The position numbers were made by a program, and so were the translations under genes. Shown piece by piece: positions 1-7,548 of a stretch of DNA of 64,000 nt (the first letter of the stretch is position 1; each line of letters opens with the position of its first letter). Location: NCBI RefSeq assembly GCF_000711715.1, contig NZ_JONN01000002.1, forward strand, positions 323,254 through 387,253. Reading direction: 5' to 3'. The stretch comes from Sphingomonas astaxanthinifaciens DSM 22298. Lineage in GTDB: Bacteria > Pseudomonadota > Alphaproteobacteria > Sphingomonadales > Sphingomonadaceae. The notes beneath the pieces are model-generated. The model was given only the letters and a program-made list of their open reading frames with translations. It was not told the DNA's origin and searched no databases.

Positions 1-1246
1 CGTCGAGCGGATCGGCGGTCTGGTCGAAGTCGAAAGCAAGGTCGGGCAGGGGACCCGCATCACCGTCCGGGTGCCGCTGACCCTCACCATCATTCCCGCG
101 CTCACCGTCTCGATCGGCAACCAGCATTTCGCCATTCCCCGGGTCGCGATCGAGGAGATCGTGCGAGCGGGCGGCGAGGCGGTCGAACTGTCCCATGTCG
201 GCGGCGCGGGCATCGTCACCATCCGCGGCCGCCGGGTCCCCGAGATCGTGCTCGCAGACGTGCTCGGCCTCGACAGCCCGCTCACCGAGGAGGAGCGCAC
301 CTTGATCGTCCTCAAGCCCGCCGGCGGCGACGTCTATGCGCTGGCGGTCGACCGGGTCCACGACCATGAGGAACTGGTGGTCAAGCCCGCCGCGCCCGCG
401 GTGATGGCGACCGGCCTCTATGCCGGGACCACGCTTGCCGACGACGGCTCGCCCATCCTGCTGTTCGACCCCGCCGGGCTCGCCCGCGTCGGCGGCGTCA
501 AGATCGAGACCCAGGAACGCAGCGTCCGCCTGCTCGACGAGGCCGCGCCCGCCAAGGCCGAGGAAGCGACCCCCGTGCTCCTGTTCCGTGACCGGCTCGG
601 CAACCGCCGCGCGATCCGCCTGGGGATCGTCGACCGGATCGAGGAAGTCCCGGGCAGCGCGATTTCCATGGCCGCGGGCCGGATCCGCGTGCAGCTCGGC
701 CAGGACATACTGCCGCTGGCCGGGATCGACGTGCCCCCGGAGGCGCACGAGAAGGTCCGCCTGTTCCGCCTCAGCGACGGCGACGTCCAGCTCGGCCTCG
801 CCTTCCGCGAGGTGATCGACCTCGACGCCATCGCCGAGAATGTCATTCCCGCCGACGTGCCGGGTCCGGTCGAGGGGGTGACCCTCGTCGCCGGCGAGCC
901 CGCCGAACTGGTCGACGCCCACTGGCTGTTCGCGACCGAAGGGCAGGGGGCGGCCGCGCTCGACACCCCGCCGGTGTGCCGCCTCGACCTCGCCGACCCG
1001 TGGGTCCGCAACATGCTCCGACCGATCGTCGAGGCCGCGGGCTATCGCGTGGTGCCGAGCGACAGCGAGGTCGCCGCCGACCTCGCCATTGCCTGGGCCG
1101 GGACCGAGGGGGCCGCCGCGAAGCGGACGCTCTGGCTCAGCCCCGAGCCCGACGCGCCGGCCAACGAAAATCACATCTACCGCTACGACCGCGCTGGCCT
1201 GCTGGTCGCGCTGCGCGATGCCGCCGCCAGGGGAGCAAAGGCATGA
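1..1246 (+). CDS. cheA: Chemotaxis histidine kinase CheA, C-terminal part (cut by the window edge)
   Basis: This is the 3' end of cheA; the reading frame is open from base 2. CheA is the cytoplasmic kinase that phosphorylates CheY and CheB in response to chemoreceptors. The visible part begins with the last strands of the HATPase domain (GQGTRITVRVPLTLTI) and continues into the regulatory CheW-like P5 domain (about bases 95-520). A second, diverged CheW-like stretch follows (about 570-950). The C-terminal ~100 residues resemble a receiver fold without an evident phosphoacceptor Asp. The stop codon overlaps the cheW start (ATGA), so the two are cotranscribed and probably translationally coupled. 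Identity is secure from the P5 sequence and the operon. The reading of the last two domains is inference. Confidence 0.93.
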   Translation, partial: VERIGGLVEVESKVGQGTRITVRVPLTLTIIPALTVSIGNQHFAIPRVAIEEIVRAGGEAVELSHVGGAGIVTIRGRRVPEIVLADVLGLDSPLTEEERTLIVLKPAGGDVYALAVDRVHDHEELVVKPAAPAVMATGLYAGTTLADDGSPILLFDPAGLARVGGVKIETQERSVRLLDEAAPAKAEEATPVLLFRDRLGNRRAIRLGIVDRIEEVPGSAISMAAGRIRVQLGQDILPLAGIDVPPEAHEKVRLFRLSDGDVQLGLAFREVIDLDAIAENVIPADVPGPVEGVTLVAGEPAELVDAHWLFATEGQGAAALDTPPVCRLDLADPWVRNMLRPIVEAAGYRVVPSDSEVAADLAIAWAGTEGAAAKRTLWLSPEPDAPANENHIYRYDRAGLLVALRDAAARGAKA

Positions 1247-1686
1247 ACGAACTCCTGCTCGTGGTCCGGATCGCCGGCCAGCGCGTCGCCATGCCCGCCG
1301 CGCGGATCGAGAGCGTGGTCGAGCTCGACACCCTCATTCCAGTGCCCCGCGCGGCCGAGCATGTCGCGGGCCTCTCGGCGCTGCGCAGCCGGGTGCTGAC
1401 GGTGATCTGCTGCCGCCGTTCGCTCGGGCTCGACATGCCCGACGTGCTCGACGGCATCCTCGAAGCCGCGGTGACCGAGCTCGACGGCCATCATTATGCG
1501 TTGATCGTCGACGGGGTCGAGGACGTGATCGAGGCCCAGAGCGATCCCGCGCCGGTCCGCGCGGCCATGGGCGAGGGCTGGGAGCGGGTCTCGACCGGCA
1601 TGGTCGAGACCGAGGAAGGCGCGCTGCTGCTGGTCGACGTCGGCGCGCTGGTCGCCGGCCCCGATGCCGCCCGGCAGGCGGCCTGA
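1243..1686 (+). CDS. cheW: Chemotaxis coupling protein CheW
   Basis: A 147-residue single-domain CheW-like protein that bridges chemoreceptors and CheA in the signalling array. The opening strand (LLVVRIAGQRVAMPAARIESVVELDTLIPVP) and the later RSRVLTVICCRRSLG and HHYALIVDGVEDVIE segments follow the CheW SH3-like fold. The ATG at 1243 is chosen because it overlaps the cheA stop by 4 bp and begins exactly at the domain. An open frame extends further upstream but lies inside cheA. The gene is followed by a 72 bp gap and then cheY. Confidence 0.92.
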   Translation: MNELLLVVRIAGQRVAMPAARIESVVELDTLIPVPRAAEHVAGLSALRSRVLTVICCRRSLGLDMPDVLDGILEAAVTELDGHHYALIVDGVEDVIEAQSDPAPVRAAMGEGWERVSTGMVETEEGALLLVDVGALVAGPDAARQAA

Positions 1687-1758
1687 CCAAAATCTTAACC
1701 CTCGCAGGCTAGACCTCCTTTCAACGAACCAACTGCTTCTCGGAACGGTGCTCCACTT

Positions 1759-2124
1759 ATGAAGACCTGCCTCATCGTCGACGACTCCAAGGTCATCCGG
1801 AAGGTCGCGCGCCACATCCTCGAGACGCTCGAATTCAGCGTCGAGGAGGCCGGCGACGGCCGCGAGGCGCTCGAGCGCTGCGAGGCGGCGATGCCCGACG
1901 TGGTTCTGCTCGACTGGAACATGCCGGTGATGAGCGGCATGGAATTTTTGAAGCTCCTTCGCCAGCGCGGCCACAGCGACCAGCCCAAGGTCGTCTTCTG
2001 CACCACCGAGAACGACATGGCGCATATCCGCGCCGCGCTCGAGGCTGGGGCGGACGAATATGTGATGAAGCCGTTCGACCGCGAGACGCTCCACATCAAG
2101 CTGCAACTCGTCGGCGTCGCCTGA
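1759..2124 (+). CDS. cheY: Single-domain response regulator CheY
   Basis: A 121-residue stand-alone receiver domain, the expected size of CheY. Visible active-site residues are the acidic pair D8-D9, the phosphoacceptor D52 (LLDWNMP), T82/T83 at the switch position and K104 (EYVMKPFD). Phosphorylated by CheA, it would bind the flagellar switch or another output. It lies between cheW and cheB in the same orientation, with a 10 bp gap to cheB, so it is part of the chemotaxis operon. The Trp directly after the phosphoacceptor Asp is as in many CheY proteins. Alphaproteobacteria often encode several CheY, so whether this one binds the motor or acts as a phosphate sink cannot be told from sequence. 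Confidence 0.92.
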   Translation: MKTCLIVDDSKVIRKVARHILETLEFSVEEAGDGREALERCEAAMPDVVLLDWNMPVMSGMEFLKLLRQRGHSDQPKVVFCTTENDMAHIRAALEAGADEYVMKPFDRETLHIKLQLVGVA

Positions 2125-2134
2125 GCCTCCTCCC

Positions 2135-3232
2135 ATGGCTTCGGCGCTCGCCAGACAGACCGCGGCGCCCCATCACCCGCAGGTCCGCCCGCTTCGGCTG
2201 ATGATCGTCGACGATTCGCTCGTCGCGCGCGCGGTGCTGACGCGGATGGTCGAACTGGGCGGCGGGATCGAGATCGCCGCCGTCGCCGGCACCGCCGAGG
2301 ACGCAGTCGAGGCGCTCGCCCACGTCCGCGTCGATGTCATTCTCCTCGACCTCGAAATGCCGGGGGCGGGTGGGCTGAACAAGCTTCCCGACATCCTGCG
2401 CGTCGCGCGCGGGGCCCGGGTCCTGATCGTTTCCAGCCTTGCCGAGGAAGGCGCCGCGGCGACCGTCCGGGCGCTGGCGCAGGGCGCCGCCGACACCTTG
2501 CTCAAGCCCGGCACCGGGCGCATCCAGGGCCGCTTCGCCGACATCCTGATCGCCAAGATCCGCGCGCTCGGGATCACCGAGGAAGAGGAAGCGACCCCGT
2601 CGGGCCCGACGCCCGCGCCGCTCCGCGCGATGGCGACCGAGGAATTGTCGCTGCTCGCGGTCGGCGCCTCGACCGGCGGGATCCACGCGCTCGGCCGCTT
2701 CTTCGCCGACCTGCCGCGCCGGATCCACGCGCCTATCATCGTCACCCAGCACCTGCCGCCACCCTTCATGGACGTCTTCGCGCGCCAGCTTGGGACTGCC
2801 GCCAAGCGCGTCACTCGCATCGCTGCCGACGGCATGCGCCTCGTCGACGACGAAATCCTGATCGCGCCGGGCGATGCCCACCTCACCGTCGAGGAGCGCC
2901 GTGACGGAAGTCTCGCGGTGCGCCTGACCGGCGGGCGGGCCTCGAGCGGGTGCCTTCCGAGCGTCGACCCGATGCTGGCCAGCGTCGCCGCGCTCAAGCG
3001 CCCCGGCGCGGTCGGGGTGATCCTGTCGGGCATGGGCCGCGACGGGGTCGAGGGCTCGACCGCGCTGGTCGCAAGCGGGGGATCGGTCCTGGTCCAGGAC
3101 GAAGAGACGAGCGCGGTCTGGGGAATGCCGCGCGCCGTCGCCGAGGCGGGGCTCGCCGCCGCCATCCTGCCCCCGGAAAAACTTGCCCGTCGTGTTGCGT
3201 CCCGGATTGGCCAGACCCATGCAGATCAGTGA
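2135..3232 (+). CDS. cheB: Chemotaxis protein-glutamate methylesterase/glutaminase CheB
   Basis: 365 residues in two domains. An N-terminal receiver (about 20-140) has phosphoacceptor D72 (LLDLEMPG). A C-terminal methylesterase domain (about 172-355) carries the catalytic triad Ser179 (GASTGG), His206 (TQHLP) and Asp303 (GMGRDG). It removes methyl groups from chemoreceptor glutamates when phosphorylated by CheA, resetting sensitivity. The last 14 bp overlap the start of cheR, the opposing methyltransferase, so the adaptation pair is coupled. Length and motifs are standard. Confidence 0.95.
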   Translation: MASALARQTAAPHHPQVRPLRLMIVDDSLVARAVLTRMVELGGGIEIAAVAGTAEDAVEALAHVRVDVILLDLEMPGAGGLNKLPDILRVARGARVLIVSSLAEEGAAATVRALAQGAADTLLKPGTGRIQGRFADILIAKIRALGITEEEEATPSGPTPAPLRAMATEELSLLAVGASTGGIHALGRFFADLPRRIHAPIIVTQHLPPPFMDVFARQLGTAAKRVTRIAADGMRLVDDEILIAPGDAHLTVEERRDGSLAVRLTGGRASSGCLPSVDPMLASVAALKRPGAVGVILSGMGRDGVEGSTALVASGGSVLVQDEETSAVWGMPRAVAEAGLAAAILPPEKLARRVASRIGQTHADQ

Positions 3233-4055
3233 TTCCAGCTCCCGGATCCTCGCGGGCATGCTCGAGGCCCGCACCGGGCAGCAGCTGACCATGAGCCGTC
3301 GCTGGCGGCTCGAGACGGCGCTGTCGCAATTGCTGCGCGAGCGCGGGATCGCCAGCATCGACGAGCTCATCACCATCCTCGTCATGGGCCGCGAGCCCAG
3401 CCTGTCGACCCGGGTCGTGGAGGCTTTGTTGAACAACGAAACCTATTTCTTCCGCGATCGCGTGCCGTTCGACCTCCTCAAGGCCTCGGCGCTGCCCGAG
3501 CTCGCGCGCCGCCGCGAGGGGTCGAAGACGCTCCGCGTCTGGTCGGCGGGCTGCTCGGCGGGGCAGGAGGCCTACAGCCTCGCCATGCTGTTCGCCGAGG
3601 ACCCTGTCCGCTGGAACGGCTGGACGATCGACATCCTCGCCAGCGACGTCAGCGAAAGCGTGGTCGAGCGGGCGCGGGCGGGCACCTATACCCAGTTCGA
3701 GGTCCAGCGCGGCCTCGGAATCCAGCAGATGATCCGCTGGTTCGAGGAGACCCCGGCGGGCTGGCGCGCGGCCGAGGCGCTGCGCAAGTCGGTCCGCTTC
3801 CAGGTCCACAATTTGCTCGAGCCGCCACCGCATCCGGGCCGGTTCGACCTCATCCTGTGCCGCAACGTCCTTCTCTACCTGAACGACGCGACCCGCAGGA
3901 AGGCCTTCGACCGGCTCTCCGCCGCGCTGTCGCCCGATGGCTGGCTGATGCTCGGGGCAGGGGAGACGGTGATCGGCCAGGCGACCAGCCTCGAAACCGA
4001 CCGCGAGATGCGCGGCCTCTACCGGCTCAAGGACCAGTCGGCCAAGGCGGCCTAA
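3219..4055 (+). CDS. cheR: Chemotaxis protein methyltransferase CheR
   Basis: 278 residues. An all-alpha N-terminal CheR domain is followed by a Rossmann SAM-binding domain. It methylates glutamates in chemoreceptors using S-adenosylmethionine. Seen: the conserved NNETYFFRD segment (residues 72-80), the SAM motif VWSAGCSAGQEAYS, and ILCRNVLLYL. The frame is open upstream to a start at 3183, but the ATG at 3219 begins at the family's usual position and overlaps cheB by 14 bp, so it is preferred. This is the last gene of the operon; a 41 bp gap separates it from the amidase gene. Confidence 0.94.
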   Translation: MQISDSSSRILAGMLEARTGQQLTMSRRWRLETALSQLLRERGIASIDELITILVMGREPSLSTRVVEALLNNETYFFRDRVPFDLLKASALPELARRREGSKTLRVWSAGCSAGQEAYSLAMLFAEDPVRWNGWTIDILASDVSESVVERARAGTYTQFEVQRGLGIQQMIRWFEETPAGWRAAEALRKSVRFQVHNLLEPPPHPGRFDLILCRNVLLYLNDATRRKAFDRLSAALSPDGWLMLGAGETVIGQATSLETDREMRGLYRLKDQSAKAA

Positions 4056-4096
4056 GCCTCTTGACCTGGCGCGCCGCTTTTTGTCCCTAGGGGCCC

Positions 4097-4786
4097 GTGG
4101 ACTTCATCTCCCGCCCTTCTCCCAACCATGACGAGCGCGCGCTGCCGGTCAGCATGATCGTGCTCCATTATACCGGCATGCCCACGGCCGAGGGGGCGCT
4201 CGACCGGCTCTGCTCGCCCGAGGCCAAGGTCTCGGCCCATTATTGCGTCGACGAGGACGGCACCATCTACTCCCTTGTCGAGGAGGAGCGCCGCGCCTGG
4301 CACGCGGGGAAGAGCTTCTGGCGCGGGATCCGCGACGTCAACAGCGCCAGCATCGGGATCGAGATCGTCAATCCCGGCCACGAATTCGGCTATCGCCCCT
4401 TTCCCGACGAGCAGATCGCCGCGCTGATTCCCTTGGTCGCGCGGATCAAGGACCGCCACGGCATCGGCCGCGGCAATGTCGTCGCTCATTCGGACATCGC
4501 GCCGACCCGCAAGGAGGATCCGGGCGAGCTGTTCCCATGGGAGGCGCTCGCCAAGCGCCGCCTCGCGCTGCCGAGCCCGACCCGCAACCTCATCGACCCT
4601 TATTGGTCCGACGCCGCCTTCCTGCTCGCGCTCGAGCGCTTCGGCTATGACGTCACCGACAGCTGGAAGGCCGTGATCGCCTTCCAGCGCCGCTTCCGGC
4701 CAGAGCGGATCGACGGGATCATCGATGGCGAATGCCGGGCGAAGCTCCTCGCCCTGCTGCTGCCGCGGCCGCAGGGCGAGCCCTGA
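4097..4786 (+). CDS. N-acetylmuramoyl-L-alanine amidase (amidase_2 / AmiD-like)
   Basis: 229 residues with a GTG start. The protein cleaves the amide bond between muramic acid and the stem peptide, in peptidoglycan recycling or turnover. Zinc-ligand motifs of the amidase_2 family are visible: IVLHYTG (His24), AWHAGKS and VAHSDIAPTRKEDPG. The C-terminal 60 residues (NLIDPYWSDAAFLLALERFGYDV onward) look like a peptidoglycan-binding helical domain, as in E. coli AmiD and AmpD-like enzymes. No signal peptide or lipobox is visible, which fits a cytosolic AmpD-type recycling role, though AmiD orthologues are lipoproteins. It sits between the chemotaxis operon and ettA without obvious coupling. Confidence 0.88.
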   Translation: MDFISRPSPNHDERALPVSMIVLHYTGMPTAEGALDRLCSPEAKVSAHYCVDEDGTIYSLVEEERRAWHAGKSFWRGIRDVNSASIGIEIVNPGHEFGYRPFPDEQIAALIPLVARIKDRHGIGRGNVVAHSDIAPTRKEDPGELFPWEALAKRRLALPSPTRNLIDPYWSDAAFLLALERFGYDVTDSWKAVIAFQRRFRPERIDGIIDGECRAKLLALLLPRPQGEP

Positions 4787-4863
4787 CGCTAGGCAAAGGC
4801 GCCTCGAGCGACTATCTGGCGCGCAACCCCATTCAGACCGTCTAGCTAAGGATCCGCGACCCC

Positions 4864-6543
4864 ATGGCCGCTCAATATGCCTTCGTGATGAAGAATCTCA
4901 CGAAGACCTTCCCCGGCGCGAACAAGCCGACCCTCAACAACATCAACCTGCAATTCTACCAGGGCGCCAAGATCGGCATCGTCGGCCCCAACGGCGCGGG
5001 CAAGTCGACGCTGATCAAGATCATGGCCGGGCTCGACAAGGAGTTCACCGGCGAGGCCTGGCCGGGCGAGAACATCACCGTCGGCTACCTGCCGCAGGAG
5101 CCCGAGCTCGACCCCAGCAAGACCGTCCTCGAGAACGTCAAGGACGGCGCGCGCGACGTCGCCGACATGGTCGATCGCTTCAACGCCATTTCGGCCGAAA
5201 TGGGCGATCCCAAGGACGACACCGACTTCGACGCGCTGATGGAGGAAATGGGCGAGCTCCAGGGCAAGATCGATGCGGTCGACGGCTGGACGCTCGACAA
5301 CCAGCTCGAGATCGCGATGGAAGCGCTGCGCTGCCCGCCCTCGGACTGGTCGGTCCAGGACCTGTCGGGCGGTGAGAAGCGCCGCGTCGCGCTGACCCGC
5401 CTGCTCATCCAGAAGCCCTCGATCCTGCTCCTCGACGAGCCGACCAACCACCTCGACGCCGAGAGCGTCCAGTGGCTGGAAACGCACCTCAAGGAATATG
5501 CTGGCGCGGTGCTGATGATCACCCACGACCGCTATTTCCTCGACAATGTCGTTGAGTGGATCCTCGAGCTCGATCGCGGGTCTTATTATCCGTACGAAGG
5601 AAACTACTCCACCTACTTGGAAAAGAAGGCGAAGCGCCTCGAGCAGGAGAGCCGCGAGGAGAGTGGCAAGCAGAAGGCGCTGGCCCGCGAGCTCGAGTGG
5701 ATCCGGCAGACCCCGGCGGCCCGCCAGAGCAAGTCCAAGGCGCGTATCCGCAAGTTCGAGCAGCTCCAGGACGCGCAGGACGACCGGCGGATCGGCAAGG
5801 CGCAGATCGTCATCCAGGTGCCCGAGCGCCTCGGCGGCAAGGTCATCGAGGTGGAGAACATCTCCAAGGCCTATGGCGACAAGATCCTGTTCGAGAACCT
5901 GAGCTTCACCCTGCCGCCGGGCGGGATCGTCGGCGTCATCGGCCCCAACGGCGCGGGCAAGTCGACCCTGTTCAAGATCCTCACCGGCAAGGAAGAGCCC
6001 GACACCGGCACGGTCAGCCTCGGCGAGACCGTGCGCCTCGGCTATGTCGACCAAAGCCGCGACCATCTCGATCCCAAGAAGAACGTCTGGGAGGAGATTT
6101 CGGACGGGCTCGACTACATGAAGGTCAACGGCCAGGACACGAGCACGCGGGCCTATGTCGGGGCGTTCAACTTCAAGGGCCCCGACCAGCAGAAGAACGT
6201 CGGCAAGCTCTCGGGCGGTGAACGCAATCGCGTCCACATGGCCAAGATGCTCAAGCAGGGTGGCAACGTCCTCCTGCTCGACGAGCCGACCAACGACCTC
6301 GACGTCGAAACCCTGGGCGCGCTCGAGGAAGCGATCGAGAATTTCGCCGGCTGCGCCGTGGTCATCAGCCACGACCGCTTCTTCCTCGACCGCCTCGCGA
6401 CCCACATCCTCGCCTTCGAGGGCAACAGCCACGTCGAATGGTTCGAGGGCAATTTCGAGGCCTATGAGGAAGACAAGCGTCGCCGCCTCGGCCCCGAGGC
6501 CGACCGCCCGACCCGCACCAGCTACAAGAAGCTGGCGCGGTAA
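4864..6543 (+). CDS. ettA: Energy-dependent translational throttle protein EttA (ABC-F ATPase)
   Basis: 559 residues, the length typical of EttA. Two ABC ATPase domains lack membrane segments. Each contains the Walker A GPNGAGKST and a signature motif (LSGGEKRRVALTRLL and LSGGERNRVHMAKML) with Walker B LLLDEPTN. The linker between them (about residues 240-310, rich in Lys, Arg and Glu) is the P-site tRNA interaction motif region. EttA binds the ribosomal E site and gates the first elongation steps according to ATP/ADP. The ATG lies in a clean context after a 77 bp gap. Other ABC-F members are less likely because of the strong N-terminal match (AAQYAFVMKNLTKTFPG). Confidence 0.93.
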   Translation: MAAQYAFVMKNLTKTFPGANKPTLNNINLQFYQGAKIGIVGPNGAGKSTLIKIMAGLDKEFTGEAWPGENITVGYLPQEPELDPSKTVLENVKDGARDVADMVDRFNAISAEMGDPKDDTDFDALMEEMGELQGKIDAVDGWTLDNQLEIAMEALRCPPSDWSVQDLSGGEKRRVALTRLLIQKPSILLLDEPTNHLDAESVQWLETHLKEYAGAVLMITHDRYFLDNVVEWILELDRGSYYPYEGNYSTYLEKKAKRLEQESREESGKQKALARELEWIRQTPAARQSKSKARIRKFEQLQDAQDDRRIGKAQIVIQVPERLGGKVIEVENISKAYGDKILFENLSFTLPPGGIVGVIGPNGAGKSTLFKILTGKEEPDTGTVSLGETVRLGYVDQSRDHLDPKKNVWEEISDGLDYMKVNGQDTSTRAYVGAFNFKGPDQQKNVGKLSGGERNRVHMAKMLKQGGNVLLLDEPTNDLDVETLGALEEAIENFAGCAVVISHDRFFLDRLATHILAFEGNSHVEWFEGNFEAYEEDKRRRLGPEADRPTRTSYKKLAR

Positions 6544-6589
6544 CGCAGAGCAGGCCCGGCCTTGAGCCGCGGCCGGCCCTCGGCCATGC

Positions 6590-6618
6590 TGGAGCCCTCA
6601 CTTCTGGAGGGGGCTCCA
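6590..6618 (+). promoter_or_regulatory. Hairpin overlapping the ribosome binding site of the MAPEG gene
   Basis: TGGAGCCC (6590-6597) pairs perfectly with GGGCTCCA (6611-6618) around a 13-base loop. The Shine-Dalgarno stretch GGAGGGGG (6606-6613) lies half in the loop and half in the stem, and the ATG follows two bases after the stem, at 6620. There is no T-run, so it is not a typical terminator for ettA. It could modulate initiation; that role is inference. Confidence 0.45.
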
Positions 6619-6619
6619 C

Positions 6620-7012
6620 ATGACCGCTTATCCGCTTACCATCGCCACCTTGCTGCTGGCGCTCGCCATCTACATCTGGGCGATGCTCAAGGTCGGCCGG
6701 GCGCGGGCGACCTACAAGGTGCAGGCGCCGGCGGTGACCGGGCACGAGGCGTTCGAGCGGGTCTTCCGCGCCCAGCAGAACACGGTCGAGCAGATGGTGC
6801 CCTTCATCCCCCTGCTGGCGCTTGCCGCGGCCTTCTGGGGCGACAAATGGGGTGCGCTCTACGGGCTGGTCTGGTGTGCCGGGCGGGTCCTCTACATCAC
6901 CACTTACGCCGTCGATGCGCAGAAGCGGGCGCTGGGATTCCTGCTGACCGCGCTTCCGACGATGCTCGTGATCCTCGGTCTCGCGGGGACCCTTGTCCTC
7001 CGCGCAGCCTAA
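6620..7012 (+). CDS. MAPEG family membrane protein
   Basis: 130 residues with four predicted transmembrane stretches: LTIATLLLALAIYIWAML, VPFIPLLALAAAF, GALYGLVWCAGRVLYITTY and LLTALPTMLVILGLAGTLVLRA. The segment HEAFERVFRAQQNTVEQ is the glutathione-binding signature of MAPEG (membrane-associated proteins in eicosanoid and glutathione metabolism). Bacterial members are mostly uncharacterised glutathione transferase or peroxidase-like proteins of the inner membrane. The start is set by a strong GGAGG upstream. Substrate unknown. Confidence 0.85.
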   Translation: MTAYPLTIATLLLALAIYIWAMLKVGRARATYKVQAPAVTGHEAFERVFRAQQNTVEQMVPFIPLLALAAAFWGDKWGALYGLVWCAGRVLYITTYAVDAQKRALGFLLTALPTMLVILGLAGTLVLRAA

Positions 7013-7099
7013 CCTGGATTAAGGGCTTTACTCTTCGTTAACTCTTGTAAGGTTACGGAACAATTTGGGTAGGGCGTTTCCGCGTTTCTGGAGGCACCG

Positions 7100-7498
7100 T
7101 TGGAACAATTAGTTTATGTCAGCACGTCGCGGGTCATGCCTGACTCCGCGACGATCGAGGCCATTCTCTCGGCGTCGCGTCGCAACAATGCGCGCGATGG
7201 GCTGACGGGCCTGCTCGTCACCGGCGGGCGGCGTTTCCTGCAGGTGCTGGAAGGGCCGAGCGAGCAGCTCGCGGCGGCCTATACCCGGATCCGCGCCGAC
7301 GAGCGCCACTTCGCGCTGGTGCAGCTCAGCCGCCGCCCGATCGTGGCGCGCAGCTTCGCCGACTGGAGCATGGGCTTCGAACAGGGCTATGCCACCAGTC
7401 TCGCCAGCGTGGTCGAGCAGCTCACCGAGCGCGTCGCCGACCCCGACCTCAAGGCGCAATTCCGCTCCTTCGCCGAGATGCACAGCCAGCCGGCCTGA
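7100..7498 (+). CDS. Short BLUF-domain blue-light sensor
   Basis: 132 residues, almost entirely one BLUF (FAD-binding blue-light sensing) domain. The photocycle residues are present: Tyr6 (LVYVSTS), Asn30, Gln48 (FLQVLEG), and the late strand FADWSMGF with the Trp and Met. The start is a TTG at 7100 preceded by GGAGG at 7090-7094; no in-frame ATG precedes the domain. There is no fused output domain, so it must signal through a partner protein or its C-terminal helices. The 87 bp upstream is relatively AT-rich and probably holds its promoter. Neighbours (MAPEG gene, alaS) give no hint of the partner. Confidence 0.9.
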   Translation: MEQLVYVSTSRVMPDSATIEAILSASRRNNARDGLTGLLVTGGRRFLQVLEGPSEQLAAAYTRIRADERHFALVQLSRRPIVARSFADWSMGFEQGYATSLASVVEQLTERVADPDLKAQFRSFAEMHSQPA

Positions 7499-7548
7499 AC
7501 CAAGGCTCCGCTTCCGCACCGCAGCAGGGCCGTGTAAGGAGCGCGGCC

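Noticed and set aside
7056..7099. EcfG promoter before the BLUF gene
   Set aside because: GGAAC is present, but CGTT follows at spacings of 13 or 21, not 16-17.
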